Assembly (NCBI GenBank): GCA_963931925.1
Contig: OZ007575.1
Location: forward strand, 40,117,846-40,181,845
Reading direction: 5' to 3'
Source of the DNA: Onchidella celtica
Lineage: Eukaryota > Mollusca > Gastropoda > Systellommatophora > Onchidiidae
DNA: 64,000 nucleotides
Part shown: positions 36,461 to 48,229 of the stretch, one piece after another
Numbering within the stretch: position 1 is the stretch's first letter
Layout: each line of letters begins with the position of its first letter
Translations under genes and position numbers: made by a program
The notes under the pieces: generated by a model
The model's database searches: none
Told to the model about the DNA's origin: nothing
What the model saw: only the letters and a program-made list of their open reading frames with translations

Positions 36461-38180
36461 TGAGTATAACATAAAGAAAGGCAGAACATGCGGGCGGGTA
36501 TGGTATGGAACAGAACAACCCGTGCATTATCTGTATTTCCTATACTACAATTGGTTCAGGTACATTTGTAATCAAGTGCGGAGTTTGTAGCCATACTGAG
36601 AAGATGACAAATGCTGGGAATTTAGGCCTCATGGCGGAAATAATTTTGCAATAGTCGGCCATGAGGCTTCATCGTATTATTTCTGAATAGCTTTTGTGGA
36701 CTGGCAATGATTACTTCCCCCCCAGGATACTTGACTGGGCGAGGAAGGAAATTAAAAGAGGTTAGATAATGGGTTCTTGAATCATTATTTCTGTTTATTT
36801 GTTCGTTTGTTTCAAATTAGTTTCATTTCCGGGTTTGTTTTTAATCATGCTTTTACGGTGCATTTTAGTTCCAGCTCCAGGCAACCATTTCAATGAATGG
36901 TATTATTGTTTTCGTCATGAAAATTAAGGAACCGCATTGTACATTGTCAGTAAAACCCTGGGGGCCAGGACTGGCATGCACCTTTTTATTCTTTCCAGTT
37001 AATACGTGAGAATAGCGCTTTACCCGGAAGTGGCGGCGAACGACAGTGGAAGTTATTTGAGGAAAGAGGACGTGGTAGGAGTTATGAGAAAACCGATACA
37101 GCGGCTACTACCTTTATATGCCAGGTTCCAGATCTGCCGATGCGGGGGGAAAAGGAAACTAAATATCTTGTTCCATTGTGCATGTAGAAATCTGTTTGGT
37201 GGCGTTTGAATGGAATCGTTCTAAATGTCGTAACGTTATTTCATGAAACTGTGTACTTTCGTACAGATGGTAATTGCTCGGTGGTTTCTCACCTCGAAAA
37301 TATCTAGAATACCCCGATGCAGGGAATAGGGAGACAGTGTATTCATTTACTAACATTACTTGCAATTTATTAAATGTATTTCTTTCGGTTGCATAGTAGG
37401 TAGGCACAAAAGATTGGTGAGTTAGATTGAAACATTTTGCCCTGAAACGAAAGTCTTTTGTTAAATTTTCATCTACCAGCCTCAACCCGAACTTTAACCC
37501 TAACCCTATTGCCCATCCGTTAATTTGATTTGGTGCCACCGTCTGAGACCACTGAGCCCGACTTCCTCTTCCTACACCAATTGGCGCTGCCCAAATTAGA
37601 TTATTTGTATGTGTGGGAAGTCCCAATAAGAGGGAGCGTACCGACGGATTGTTAATGTAGCGACTTTTTGAACTCTGCAGTTCCTCGTTTGTCTCCACCC
37701 CCGCCCCCACCCTTGGGGGTGGAAACGGGAGGGGGTGGGAGTTTATAACAGGCGCATGTCGCACATTTGAGATAGTGAGGCCGTATGAGTGCTGTTGTCC
37801 ATCGTGGCAGTGAGAGATGTGAGGGTTACTAAGATGCTTATTTCCCAGCTATTGCCAATCTCCTTTGCTAATTCTATCCCTTTCTCGGCCCCCGCTTGTT
37901 AGGGGAACCCAGGTGTGTCTTCCACTGTCTCCCTTCCTTTCTTGTATCCCTGGGCACGTCGATATCGAGGGAAACGGAAATTCACAGACAAGACAACTCG
38001 CTGAAATCGGTCGACCTAAAGTCAGTAAAGATTAATACCCACCCTCCTGCAATTGTAAACCCACAACTGGCATTGTAAAATAAACGCAAACCCAAATTTG
38101 CTCCCCCATCACCTCTTTCCTCCTTTTTTCTGTGTTTTGTTTCGTCAATTTTTTTTCTTTTCATTCCTTCTTCTTCTTAT
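36461..38180. other. Intergenic DNA
   Basis: A loose inverted repeat (GGCCTCATGGCGGAAATAAT against ATTATTTCTG...) lies near 36625-36690. A TAACCCTAACCCT stretch near 37497 is an isolated telomere-like dimer. No gene recognised; the minus-strand frame at 37159-37764 has no known domain. Confidence 0.4.
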
Positions 38181-38240
38181 TCTATCTATCTATCTATCCA
38201 TCCATCCATCCATCCATCCATCCATCCATCCATCCATCCA
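38181..38240. repeat. TCTA/TCCA microsatellite
   Basis: Four CTAT-type units pass into about ten CCAT units, the same compound type as at 10321-10452. Confidence 0.95.
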
Positions 38241-40160
38241 CTCCCCCGCCATTGTTATTGTCATCTTTCATTTCTCCCCTGTCTGTCATCAACGGCTCCC
38301 TCTAAGCGTGTCCTGACATCCACAAACGGACACAGAAGAGAGCATCAACCGGGAATCTTCTCAGCTCAGCTCTCTAAGACCACTTTCCTGAGCCGCTCGT
38401 TACCCAAACTCACCCCCATCAGCCCGTCTCATCGGGCTCCTTGACGTCCGTCAATACCAAGCGGGGGTATTGATTCGGCCGATGCGCTAGCGCACGTTTT
38501 GGGGGCCGGACAGGCGGTTGTAAGGAACGGACAAGTCTTCCATAGTTGTTGAATAAAAGCCCGGCTTAGCATTAACTTGTTTGAATTTGTCCCAGTCTTT
38601 GCTGAGATGACTGTCCGGCTCATTATAGCTTTATTGGATGTGCGTGCGTGGACAAATAGAGTTTATTGGTGGAATGTTGTGAATGTGGTACCATCGTGAA
38701 ATGGTTCTTTTTAGTGCGCCAACAGATGGGGTTGGTTTGGGGGGTCGGGGATAGAATGAGGACGATGCCCTAAAAATGGCCGATTTTGCTGTGTAGTCTC
38801 AGCAGGTCTCAGTCTCGAAGTGAAACAAGTAACTTGCCCTAGTTAGTGTAAAATTATGATCGTAATAATGTCAGAATACTTGAATTGGGGAGAGGACGCG
38901 AAGAGAGGCTGTGTTTGTTTGCAATGCCTATTGATTTGAAATGCCGTCGGCTGTATAAAATAAATGCCTAGGTCGTGCAGCTTAAAATTATAATTCCTTG
39001 TTTCATTTTTGTAGAATAAATTCGGTTTTGAAGAAAATCAGTTCTCATTCTGTGTCTTTGATAGATAATGTAATGTACGAGTATCCATTATAACCTACAA
39101 TCAGAACGGCTTGATGTGACTGTTAAAATAGTTTGTTGTTTTGTTTTTTTTTCTCTCAGTTATCAAAACCTCTGGTTTTGACTTAGCCATTTATCATGTG
39201 CGGCTGACAATATGTGAATGTACTGGTCTTCATGTATCTTAAGAATGCGCTACTTCCTGCAGGGGCAGAAAGAGAGAGAGAGGCGAACTTCAACATTAAT
39301 ATTCCCAGTCCCATAAGCTCAGCACAGTCACCTCAATTACGTCCGCCTATGGTTGTGCATGCCACAGTACTCACAAAATTAACGACATTTTTCCCCCCTC
39401 GTGGCATGTTAAATAGTTGCCCAAGGTTATCCTAATATCTCACCCCTATGGTACTTGCGTTACGCGCGCAAATTCCACCCTTCGCATGGACGTTCTTAGA
39501 CGTACATTCTAGTATGCAGTTAACCATCAGGAAATGGCATGGTGGGTTCCTAGCCTACAATTAGTACTTCTAATCTACTTCATTGACAACACGAAAAATC
39601 GATGGGGCCACTGCAAAATGCATACCCAGGCACAATGCTCATTGTAGCCCTAGCCGCTATACTGTAAGACAGTAACTGGCCATTTCTTACCGCAACTCAG
39701 TGCGTCGGTACATGTTATATCAACGTGTAGGTTCTCAGCATTTGGTCAGTGATTAGCTGACGACTTCTTTGCCGTCGAAAGGCAGGGGTGAAGGCTTCAG
39801 TGAGTTCGGCACCCAAATCCGGTATAGTTACATGAACATGGAAAGTCCCTTCAGGGCGTTTTTTTACTTTACCCCTACGGTGAAGAATATTGTGCCTACT
39901 ACGGACATTTTTTTAATATATTTTTTTTGCCAGAGCCAAGATGCAAACCATATTGTTATAGTAATAATAAGTTTAGGTCTACTTTTATAGAGGAAAGCGG
40001 TCTGTTTCTTGCCAGTGCCATTCTGGAGGGGAATCTTGCGCTTTGGCTGGGTCGAAAATTACTTGAGAAGTATCGTTATAAACTTTGTCGTATGATTTGG
40101 TATGTGGCGAATCATGCATTGTGGAGCTTTGCTATTAGTGAAGAATCAAGCAGGCTAACA
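38241..40160. other. Intergenic DNA
   Basis: No gene, RNA or repeat recognised with confidence. Confidence 0.4.
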
Positions 40161-40164
40161 CTCA

Positions 40165-41155
40165 TCGTGCAGCTTTGCTTCTACGGAAACAAGTGCAATA
40201 ATGCTCAGAGGAACGATGCTTTCACAACAAGTAAAATACTGCTTATATAGCAACAATACGTCCACACAAACACACAAGTACAGTAACTCTTATAGCAACA
40301 ATCTATTATAAAAAAAAAACTCGCTCGATTTTTTAAATGGCCTAGCTCCACTGTTTCTGCCCAGAATTGCATGGAATTTTGTGTGCAAGTTCCTTTTCAT
40401 CCAAAAGAGGTCCTTTTCTAGGTTTGGTTTGTCCACCTGTCCTCTAAGTATTTTTTTGAAATTGGTTTGTGCCGTACAGAAAGCCTCGGGGAAGCCCCAT
40501 CCGCTGTGTTGCAAGTTTTTAGTGCGATGACGTCACCGGTATTTGTTGTAATATAAAAAAAAGAATCACGGGATTTTGAACAAGATCTACTGCCACTCAC
40601 ACAGCTCGGATTTGCGTGAAATTTTACGCGTGCCTGCCCTGCGACGCGCAAAAGGTTCTTTTTTAGATTTGGAGTCTTGAAAAGGTGGGGAAGTAGCCCA
40701 TGACGTCATCATTTCCTGAAAAATTCTCCTATCTATCTATTAATAGCCAATTTTTTTGTGGATGATCCAAAGTGTCTCGACATCAATGAATGTCTTTGTG
40801 CTGATTCCTTTCGGTCTGGACTGCTGTGCTTAACCATTCGAAGAATGGGGCAATTACTAGTACTTCCAAACAAATAAGTACAGGACGCTTAGAGCAACGA
40901 TGCTTCCACCCGACAAGTGCAATAACGCTTACAGCAATAATGCTTCTACAAAAAACAAGTATAAGACCACCTGTCCGGTGCTTCCACATAATAGTTACGT
41001 ACAATAAGGTTTAGAGCAACGATGCTTCTACGCAAACAAGTACAAAATCAACAATGCTTCCACTCAACACGTATGCTTACATGCAACAATAATGCTTCAC
41101 AAACAAACTTAAGTATAAGAGCAACAATGCTTCTACACAAACGAGTAGTCTAGAG
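40165..41155. repeat. Degenerate minisatellite, interrupted
   Basis: Variants of GCAACGATGCTTCTACACAA and ACAAGTACAATAA-type segments recur many times at 40165-40305 and again at 40830-41155, roughly every 35-45 bases with high divergence. The two blocks are separated by ~500 bp of unrelated sequence (40310-40825). Confidence 0.6.
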
Positions 41156-41368
41156 TAAGTAAAATTGACAAAACTACCAGAATGTGGGGTCTAAGTAACG
41201 GTATCTGGCACAGCGCTGACAGGAACACCTGCGTCATGACTGAACCCGCACTCTACAATTATGTTACAGGAATAATAGTTAATAGACGTGCGGTCGCTGG
41301 CATTTTCCCCTGTTTGGCATTGGCACAACCATTTCGTGTGGCGCAAACTACAGTCACTTCTAACGAGC

Positions 41369-41473
41369 TTCTCTCCCTCTGTCTTTCTCTCTCTCTCTCC
41401 TCTGTCTTTCTTTTTCCCCTCTCTCTGTCTCCCTTTCTCACCTTGTCTCTTTTCTCCTTCTCTCTCTTCCCTC

Positions 41474-41536
<63 letters not shown>

Positions 41537-41640
41537 CTCTCTCTTCTCCCTCTCTATCTTTCTCGTCTCTCGTCTATCTTTCTCTTTCTGTCTCTGTCCC
41601 TTTGTCTTTCTGTCTTTGTTTCTTTGTCTGTCTCTCACAT
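41369..41640. repeat. CT-rich simple repeat
   Basis: Interrupted then pure (CT)n, followed by CACATACACA and (GT)n. Long frames on both strands (Ser/Leu on +, Arg/Glu on -) are translations of the repeat. Confidence 0.95.
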
Positions 41641-42189
41641 ACACATACACCCTTTTCTCTGTGTGTGTGTGTGCGTGTGTATATTTAATTTTTAATATTG
41701 CGTCAATACAAGAAGACATTTATTTAAATGATAAGCGCCAAATTATTTTTTCCCGTCATTGCCACTATTCAACAACTGTCATATCTATACCTTCTACATC
41801 CGCAATCTTCCGCAAGAAATTAAACATCCACTCATATCCCGGCGCTACGAATGTCTCAGCTCTCAGGCAAAAATTGAACTAATTTGACATTTGGCAACGG
41901 CACGCTATCAAAAAAAATTGAGAAATTACTTCTTTTTTTTTTCCCTGGCAAGGAAGGAGTAATCATATTACCGGAGATATAACTCGCCTCTTTGCTTAAC
42001 ACAGTAATGGCGGGTTATATTCATTGATGCACACAGATTCGCGCGCTTGCTTGCTCGCTCGCTCGCTCACGCAATCGTTTATTGACTTACTCATTCGCTC
42101 ATTCATTCATCGTTATATGATTTCAAGGCCATTGTGAAGGATTTTGTGTTTTGACTTGTTTTGTGTCTTTGTTTATTGTTTATTGCTTT

Positions 42190-42520
42190 CCTTTAGGGAT
42201 ATAGTTCCATTTTGTTGACGTAATGAATGTTTCGTTTTAATGAACAGAAAGAACTGTTTCTTTTGTGTACAGGGGTTGGTTGGTGGGCGCTTCTGTTAGA
42301 GTCTGTGTCTGTCTTGTCATTCGGCTATAGTCTGTCTGTCGGTTTTGTTGTTGTTGTTGTTGTTTTTGAGGATATAACCCCAGGTTTGTTAACTTAATGA
42401 ATATTACGTTTTAGTGAAAGGAAAAGAGTGTTTGTTCTACGTTCAGGGGATGGCTGGGGCACACTTCCGTTAGGGTCTCTTTCTGTCTATCATTCAGCTA
42501 TATATTACCTGTCGTCTTAC
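42190..42520. repeat. Diverged ~170-bp tandem duplication containing repeat family B
   Basis: GGGATATAGTTCCATTTTGT... at ~42198 and GAGGATATAACCCCAGGTTTG... at ~42368 start two related stretches. Both continue through AATGAAT...CGTTTTA...TGAA, a GGGG(T/A)TGG(T/C)TGG segment and a TTCYGTTAG segment belonging to dispersed family B. Confidence 0.6.
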
Positions 42521-42844
42521 ATCTTCTCAGCACACAGTGTGGTCGTGGCCGTACTTTCTCCAACCTCAAGACTCAAAATTCTGCCTTATAACCATGCGTA
42601 ACACAATTCAAAACATCTTCTGATGAACATGGTCGCACTTCTGATTGTTTTCTTTGTATAATATACAAGTATAAGATACGTACGTGCATTTGTGTACTGT
42701 TGTGTTTTGCCTACTGTGCTTAAATTCTTCACACCTGTAGCTAAATGACACAGGACAATGAAGTTCAACAATACTCAAGTCAGCATTAAAGTTAAACTGT
42801 TTTCGTTAAGAGCAAAATCATCCAATTCCTTTCTTGACATTGGG

Positions 42845-43359
42845 TGGCCATAGTTCTTGCTTGTTCCATCTCTATTTTCTTAAAACTGGACATCTTTAAT
42901 TTATTATATCGAAGGGTGCAAACACCGTAACTCGAAAATTTTCGATTTATTTTTTTTGCATATTCTGTTGCGCCTTTGTAAGTATTACATTTTGACACGA
43001 TGCGGATCGCATTATCGAATTACTTGACCTGCTTCTTGAAGAGGATTTAAAGGTCGTAACAGACATTAATTTTTTTATCATTATTATTTTATTTTTTTTG
43101 ATACTTCAGGTCAAACTTTCAAAACGATCTCCTGTAAAATTTACAAAACTGGCGATACGCCTTTGCGCAGGCACCCCTCGATATACGCATTTGATACTTG
43201 CTGAAAACGCATTATGGCAGTTACCAAGCAGTTTTTCCGATTTATTCTAACTCCTTATCATACTAAAGCTGCAAACGATTAACGTGCAATTTCTCAGTTG
43301 TGAAAAAAAAAAGTTTTTTAAGAAAAGGAGTTTGAACCAACAAGAACTAAGGCCGCGAT
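42845..43359 (-). mobile_element. MITE family A, copy 2 (long or interrupted form)
   Basis: The left end TAGTTCTTGCTTGTTCCATC and the right end GAACCAACAAGAACTAAGGC form the family A inverted repeat. The right-hand interior (CGATTTATTCTAACTCCTTATCATA) matches the reverse complement of copies 1 and 3. The left-hand interior is unlike the others, making this copy ~515 bp against ~250 bp. That indicates either an insertion or a longer parental form. Confidence 0.65.
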
Positions 43360-43642
43360 TTGTTACCAGTGCCATCGTCGCTGAAGTGTGAGGAGGATAG
43401 AAAAAACTATCTGAGTTGTACTTTCCAGGCGGAAATTGGGTAGTGCAGAAAACCACAGCTCTTTATTAAGAGATGGAAAACACAGTCGGGATGTAAATAC
43501 AGCGTAGGACAAAAGTTCACTACAAATATGAGGGAATATAAAACTGGGCTCGGGTATGGGAAGAAATTGTGCAAAGACCATTGTTTCTTTCTATTTTGCC
43601 TTCTTTGAACGAAAAGATGTGGAAAGTAGGCTATGCATTGAT

Positions 43643-43876
43643 TTATTGATCAATTGATTTTTTTATGGAATGCGCGTGTTGAATACGAGCTTTGTCTGCG
43701 ATGGCTTGTAGTGTGTCCACCTTCCTAGCGTTTAATTTTTGTTCCACATTTGTTGAAAACGCAAACCCTGTCTTTGAAAATGTATCCGGTAATGTAAATG
43801 TTGTGTGATTGGAAATCGATTCGTTATATTGATCCCAAGAGTTCCGTATAACCTCCGTGACACCGAAACGATTCAC
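43643..43876 (-). CDS. Unrecognised protein-like frame, doubtful
   Basis: A minus-strand frame of 77 codons begins MNRFGVTEVIRNSWDQYNES and contains FTLPDTFSKTGFAFSTNVEQ and a predicted helical tail. Its composition is more protein-like than other random frames here, but no family, splice site, promoter or homologue can be pointed to. Low confidence that it is a gene. Confidence 0.15.
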   Translation of the reverse strand: MNRFGVTEVIRNSWDQYNESISNHTTFTLPDTFSKTGFAFSTNVEQKLNARKVDTLQAIADKARIQHAHSIKKSIDQ

Positions 43877-44114
43877 GTGGAAAGCTGCAGTGTATTACAC
43901 GAGCTTAGCAAAAGATAGTTAGTCTGCAAATGTCTCTGTGGCGCTGCACTTTTTAACTTCGGAAAGTGACATCTTTTCGAGCTCAGTGCACATGAAACCT
44001 GGTGTGTTATTTGAAGAATCAATACAATGTACCAGTGGTATAGTTCTTTGGTGTGTCGTAATGGTTATTTGCTAGTATTTGCAGTGAAAGCCACATTCAG
44101 TCCGAACGCTAAGT

Positions 44115-44301
44115 GGGGTAACATACTAAGCCCGGAACGGCATGGTCAGCTGCTGGCAGACTAAAAGTGCACACTATAGTTTCCTACATCTTCTTAGTAA
44201 AACCCGAAAGACTTTATCATACTAAGCCTGGTCAGACACAGTAAGCTTTTGCCATTCTTTCTTGGGAGTGCATGTTCCGGGCTTAGTATGATAACCTCCC
44301 C
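44115..44301. mobile_element. Short inverted-repeat element (~187 bp)
   Basis: The left end GGGGTAACATACTAAGCCCG and the reverse complement of the right end (GGGGAGGTTATCATACTAAG, then CCCGGAAC) make imperfect ~30-bp termini; the core ACTAAGCCCGGAAC is identical on both sides. A third TCATACTAAGCC lies inside. No coding sequence. Fits a MITE or foldback element; a single copy in this window. Confidence 0.6.
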
Positions 44302-44554
44302 ACCATCACCATCACCCCACCCCCCAAATCCTACCACTGAAGTCAGGATACGGACATGAAAGCAGCGAATTTGTGAGAAAGACCATAATAATTATACGCC
44401 CAAACCAGAAAATTATACATGAGGCGCAAAGAACATTTGGCGTTGGGCCACGCTGTATTCTATATTGGACTTCCATTTTGTAGTGACCAAAAGAAACTAT
44501 TGGTCGTACAAAAGTATAACCCATGTAGAAAGACAGAGCTCATTGGCAGCCATT

Positions 44555-44755
44555 CCTTCTTTCACTGTATGTTCACAACTTGCGAGCGCATAAACACGGT
44601 GGGCACTACTCACAGAGCTCTGTGGTTCTAGTCTTTTTTAGTTCAATTATGAAGGGGTGTGGTGCGAATTGTTGCATTGTTGACATGGATGATACGTGAG
44701 CAAGTCGACGGTCTTGGCGAATTGAACCGTCTCGGTGTCTCTGATTTTATTCTGA
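44555..44755. mobile_element. MITE family C, diverged copy
   Basis: Shares GATGCGAATTGTTGCA-type sequence (here GTGCGAATTGTTGCATTGTT), TTGACATGGATGATACG and CAAGTCGACGG with the cleaner copy at 51845-52066. Its terminal repeats are eroded, so boundaries are approximate. Confidence 0.55.
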
Positions 44756-45409
44756 AAAAAAAAAAAGTGTTTAAAAATGAATACTCAGATTGGCGAGTAC
44801 GTTTTTCTGGTAAGACGACAGAACAATGGCACATCAAATTTCATGAAAGTGGGTGGCGTAGCCCTTGAAGTATATGAGCACTGTATGTATGCGGACCATT
44901 AATTCCATTGCACTATTATAGTATGATCATAATGAATGCTGCAGGCTAGAGCTGTGCTTATTCTACGTGCTGAAGTTGATTTGCCATTGTGCAAGTGTTC
45001 GTTAGAGCTTAAGTACGGTAGTGCAGCTTGCGGTGATTGGTTGTGCACCGACAAAATACATGGCACCGCCACCCTTCATGAGTGCTTCACTGACCCAAAC
45101 CGTGATTAGTGCGTCAGTAATGTCCTGATTCCTTTACAATCAGTCATATCTTAGTTGTAACGCATATAATATAGAATCTTTGCCGAGACGTGTAGCTTCC
45201 TGTCATTAACATGCTTCCAGCATTTAATTTGGTATTTCCTGTGTGTTGCTGGGCTAAGCGTTTTATGTAGAGCAAGGGGGGGGGGTGAAATCTGATAGAA
45301 AAAGTGTCTTTAGACAGACTTAAATTGCCGCAGTGCTGCGTGTTGTTGTGCGCCCTCAGCATTTGACAAACTTGAATTGAAATGTCAAGCAACGGTGAAC
45401 CTGGTCACC

Positions 45410-45828
45410 AGCAGGTTTGAGTGACACGTCAGGTGTCAGAAATCCAGAAGTTTAAATGCAAGTTTGAGTGGCACTTAAGGTGACAGAAATTCAGAAGTTT
45501 AAATGCAAGTTTGAGTGGCACTTAAGGTGACAGAAATTCAGAAGTTTAAATGCAAGTTTTAGTAGCACTGTAAGTGACAGAAATTCAGAAGTTAAATGCA
45601 AGTTTGAGTAGTACTTAAAGTGACAGAAATTCAGAAGTTTAAATGCAAGTTTGAGTGGCACTGAAGGTGACAGAAATTCAGAAGTTTAAATGCAAGTTTT
45701 GAGTAGTACTTAAAGTGACAGAAATTCAGAAGTTTAACTGCAAGTTTGAGTAGCACTTAAAGTGACAGAAATTCAGAAGTTTAAATGCAAGTTTGAGTGG
45801 CACTTAAGGTGACAGAAATCCAGAAGTA
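45410..45828. repeat. 47-bp minisatellite, ~9 copies
   Basis: Units carry AAGTTTGAGTGGCACTTAAG followed by GTGACAGAAATTCAGAAGTT and TAAATGC. Nine imperfect copies run head to tail, with substitutions and single-base indels; the outer copies are the most diverged. Confidence 0.95.
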
Positions 45829-46593
45829 TTGCAACCACATCTACCACCCAAAAGACCCATGGGCCAGTGACCCAGCCCTCAAAGAGTTTAAAGAAGCCAA
45901 GGGCGTGTTTGACTGGGGTGCTGCGTCTCTGAAATCTTCTTTTGTCTCGCTTTCCCTGGAGTCTTACCCAATTTTTTAAATTTTTTTTCTGATGCCTAAT
46001 TTCGGAAATTACAACTTTTAAAAATTTGTTTCAAGTTCTTTATACGCAAATGTCTTTGCCAAAATGACCTGGCGCAACTCACGTTTTGTACCGATGTAGT
46101 AAACAGTCTCAAGGTTGTAGCATGGACTAGAGAGGTAACGTTAAAGCTAAATGAGATTATCAGCGTTCACGGGTCTGACTGTTGCGTCGGCGGGAACAGA
46201 CCGAACTTAGGTCGTGTTAACTCTGCCTTATGCATGAATTAGTTACCGCAGTTTAACTAATCCTGTACGGTATCTTGACGAATGAATGTCAGTCTTGTTC
46301 TTGTTTTGACGGCAACACCAATACAGTACTCATTCTCCTGAGTAGGTCCATTTAGAGAAGTCCGAAACTTGATGGAGACAGCATAAACAATATATTTTGT
46401 ATTTGTATACTCCTTTCATCCCATTTGGAAAATTCGCCGTTGTGCCATTTCAGCCCAGTTATAACTGGAGAAGGCATGTCGTCGCCACAGCGCAGCGCCG
46501 GTCGGCCGTTTTTTTGTTGTTGTTGTTTTTATTTGGGGGGTGGGGGGGGTGCATGAGGAAGGAAGGGGGAAGGAATGGTAGGGATGAATTTCA
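45829..46593. other. Intergenic DNA
   Basis: Directly after the minisatellite a short frame reads YCNHIYHPKDPWASDPALKE and FKEAKGVFDWG before ending at 45979. It looks protein-like but is short, has no known domain, and its upstream part is translated minisatellite. Nothing else recognised. Confidence 0.3.
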
Positions 46594-46841
46594 TTTAATT
46601 TTGCCCGGACAGCGTCATGTTCGGCCTGCTCTTTACGATTTCCAACTGCCAAGGTATCTTTAGCGTGCACACGGGCCCCTAGAATTTTTTTCGTCCTTAT
46701 CCGAGAAGACTAGGTACAATATGATCAGGAACACGAAAATATGAGAAAAATCCCAAACTTCCAACATGCGTTGACCGGCCGAGTTTTGAACCCGAGACCC
46801 TTGGCATGAGAGGCACCTTGCTTCTAGACCACCTTGATCAC
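46594..46841 (-). mobile_element. tRNA-derived SINE, copy 2
   Basis: The minus-strand head GGTGGTCTAGAAGCAAGGTG and the decayed B box GGGTTCAAAAC correspond to the copies at 33040 and 60265. The body shares CCAACTGCCAAGGTATCTTT (plus-strand sense). It lacks the extended tail region seen in the other copies. Confidence 0.75.
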
Positions 46842-47742
46842 AATATGACCTGTTCAGAGGGGTTGAGCTGAAACAGGGAGAAACTGAGGGGGTTGGGGGT
46901 GTCTCTACGAGTTTTTTGGGGTCCGTAAATTGGGGGAAATTCTATTTAGTCGAGAAAAAAAAAAAAAGCTCTTTTAAGATGGCGCGTATCAGTTAATAAG
47001 CTGTAAGAGGAGAACGGAATACAGGTACTTGATCTGGATCATTTGAACGCTACGTCAATCAGGCTTAATTAAGCTTGTGAAATCTGGCGTCAAAATGGAT
47101 CAAAGCAAAGCAGCCGGAGTAATTCAATATGCCAGCTTGCACGTTAACCCTATTTTACATTCGGTTGGGGGAATGCTGTGATGAAAAGAGTGAGTGTCTG
47201 GCTGCTGTCAGGCAAAGAATGTAAAAAGGGGTTAAAGAGCAGTTTTTGAAACTGTATTTCGTAAGTCGTTTTAATAGTTACACACACATCACCCACCCAC
47301 CCCCCCCCCCCGCCCCCGAAAAATAAAAACAACCCTATGACATACAGAAATGAAATAAATGGATCAACCAATATTTATTTACCCCAGGACACAACAGCTT
47401 TGTCATTTGAATGTTACCAGGCTAATACGGCATTGAATTTTATCCTTATTAGTTACTGTAAATTTGCTCTGACAGTGGATGCTTTGACTTTTTTTGTTCT
47501 TGTTGTATCCCTGTGAATGTTTACCGTTCGTGGACGAACGGATACATCAAGCTTCGCGAAACAGGAAACAAAAAGCCCGGAAAAAATTGAGATCGTTTGG
47601 CAAATATTTGCATACAATTACCAGTGAAAATTTTGTAATGAATAAAGTTAAGTAGGTCAATGTGATATAAACATATTACAGGTTGTACAATCGTTCAGTG
47701 AAGTTTGGTATCGGTTCACGGTTCATTGGAGATATTGGTTGC
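46842..47742. other. Intergenic DNA
   Basis: A C run lies at ~47301-47312. No gene recognised. Confidence 0.4.
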
Positions 47743-47743
47743 C

Positions 47744-47818
47744 TTCATTCATTCATTCATTCATTCATTCATTCATTCATTCATTCATTCATTCATTCAT
47801 TCATTCATTCATTCATTC
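47744..47818. repeat. (ATTC)n microsatellite
   Basis: About 18 uninterrupted ATTC units. The HSFIHSFI frame across it is an artefact. Confidence 0.97.
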
Positions 47819-48229
47819 TCATGCCTTCCTTCTTTCTTTCACTAGTTCATCAATCCATTCATGTTCCCCTTAATTTGTTTAATTCAACGTTATTTGTTTT
47901 ATATGTAATTGCACCGTCTTGGCACATTTACTAACTATGAATGGGCTCATTTCAATCTTTAGCATAGCAGCGTCTGTCTTTGCGTGGCAAGAGGTTAACC
48001 CCAGTCATATCAAAATGACAAAGAAAAAATCCGTTGTGTTATTCTTATGTTGAATTTCATGATTATGGAGAGAGGGGCTGGATAAAAACACTTGTTAGGC
48101 TTGTCTACCTCCATACCATCCGTTTTGCTCTTAAGTTTGGCCTGTGAACTGCCGTTTTGATGCGAGAACTGTACAATGACATATGGCTTTCTGCCAGAGC
48201 TGAGATCTATCTAATTCATTCTCACTCAG

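Noticed and set aside
37490..37510. Telomere-like TAACCC repeat
   Set aside because: Only about two units in ordinary sequence; no array.
41182..41719. Long Ser/Leu-rich and Arg/Glu-rich ORFs on both strands
   Set aside because: They are translations of a (CT)n tract. The same applies at 52872-53114 and 56934-57411.
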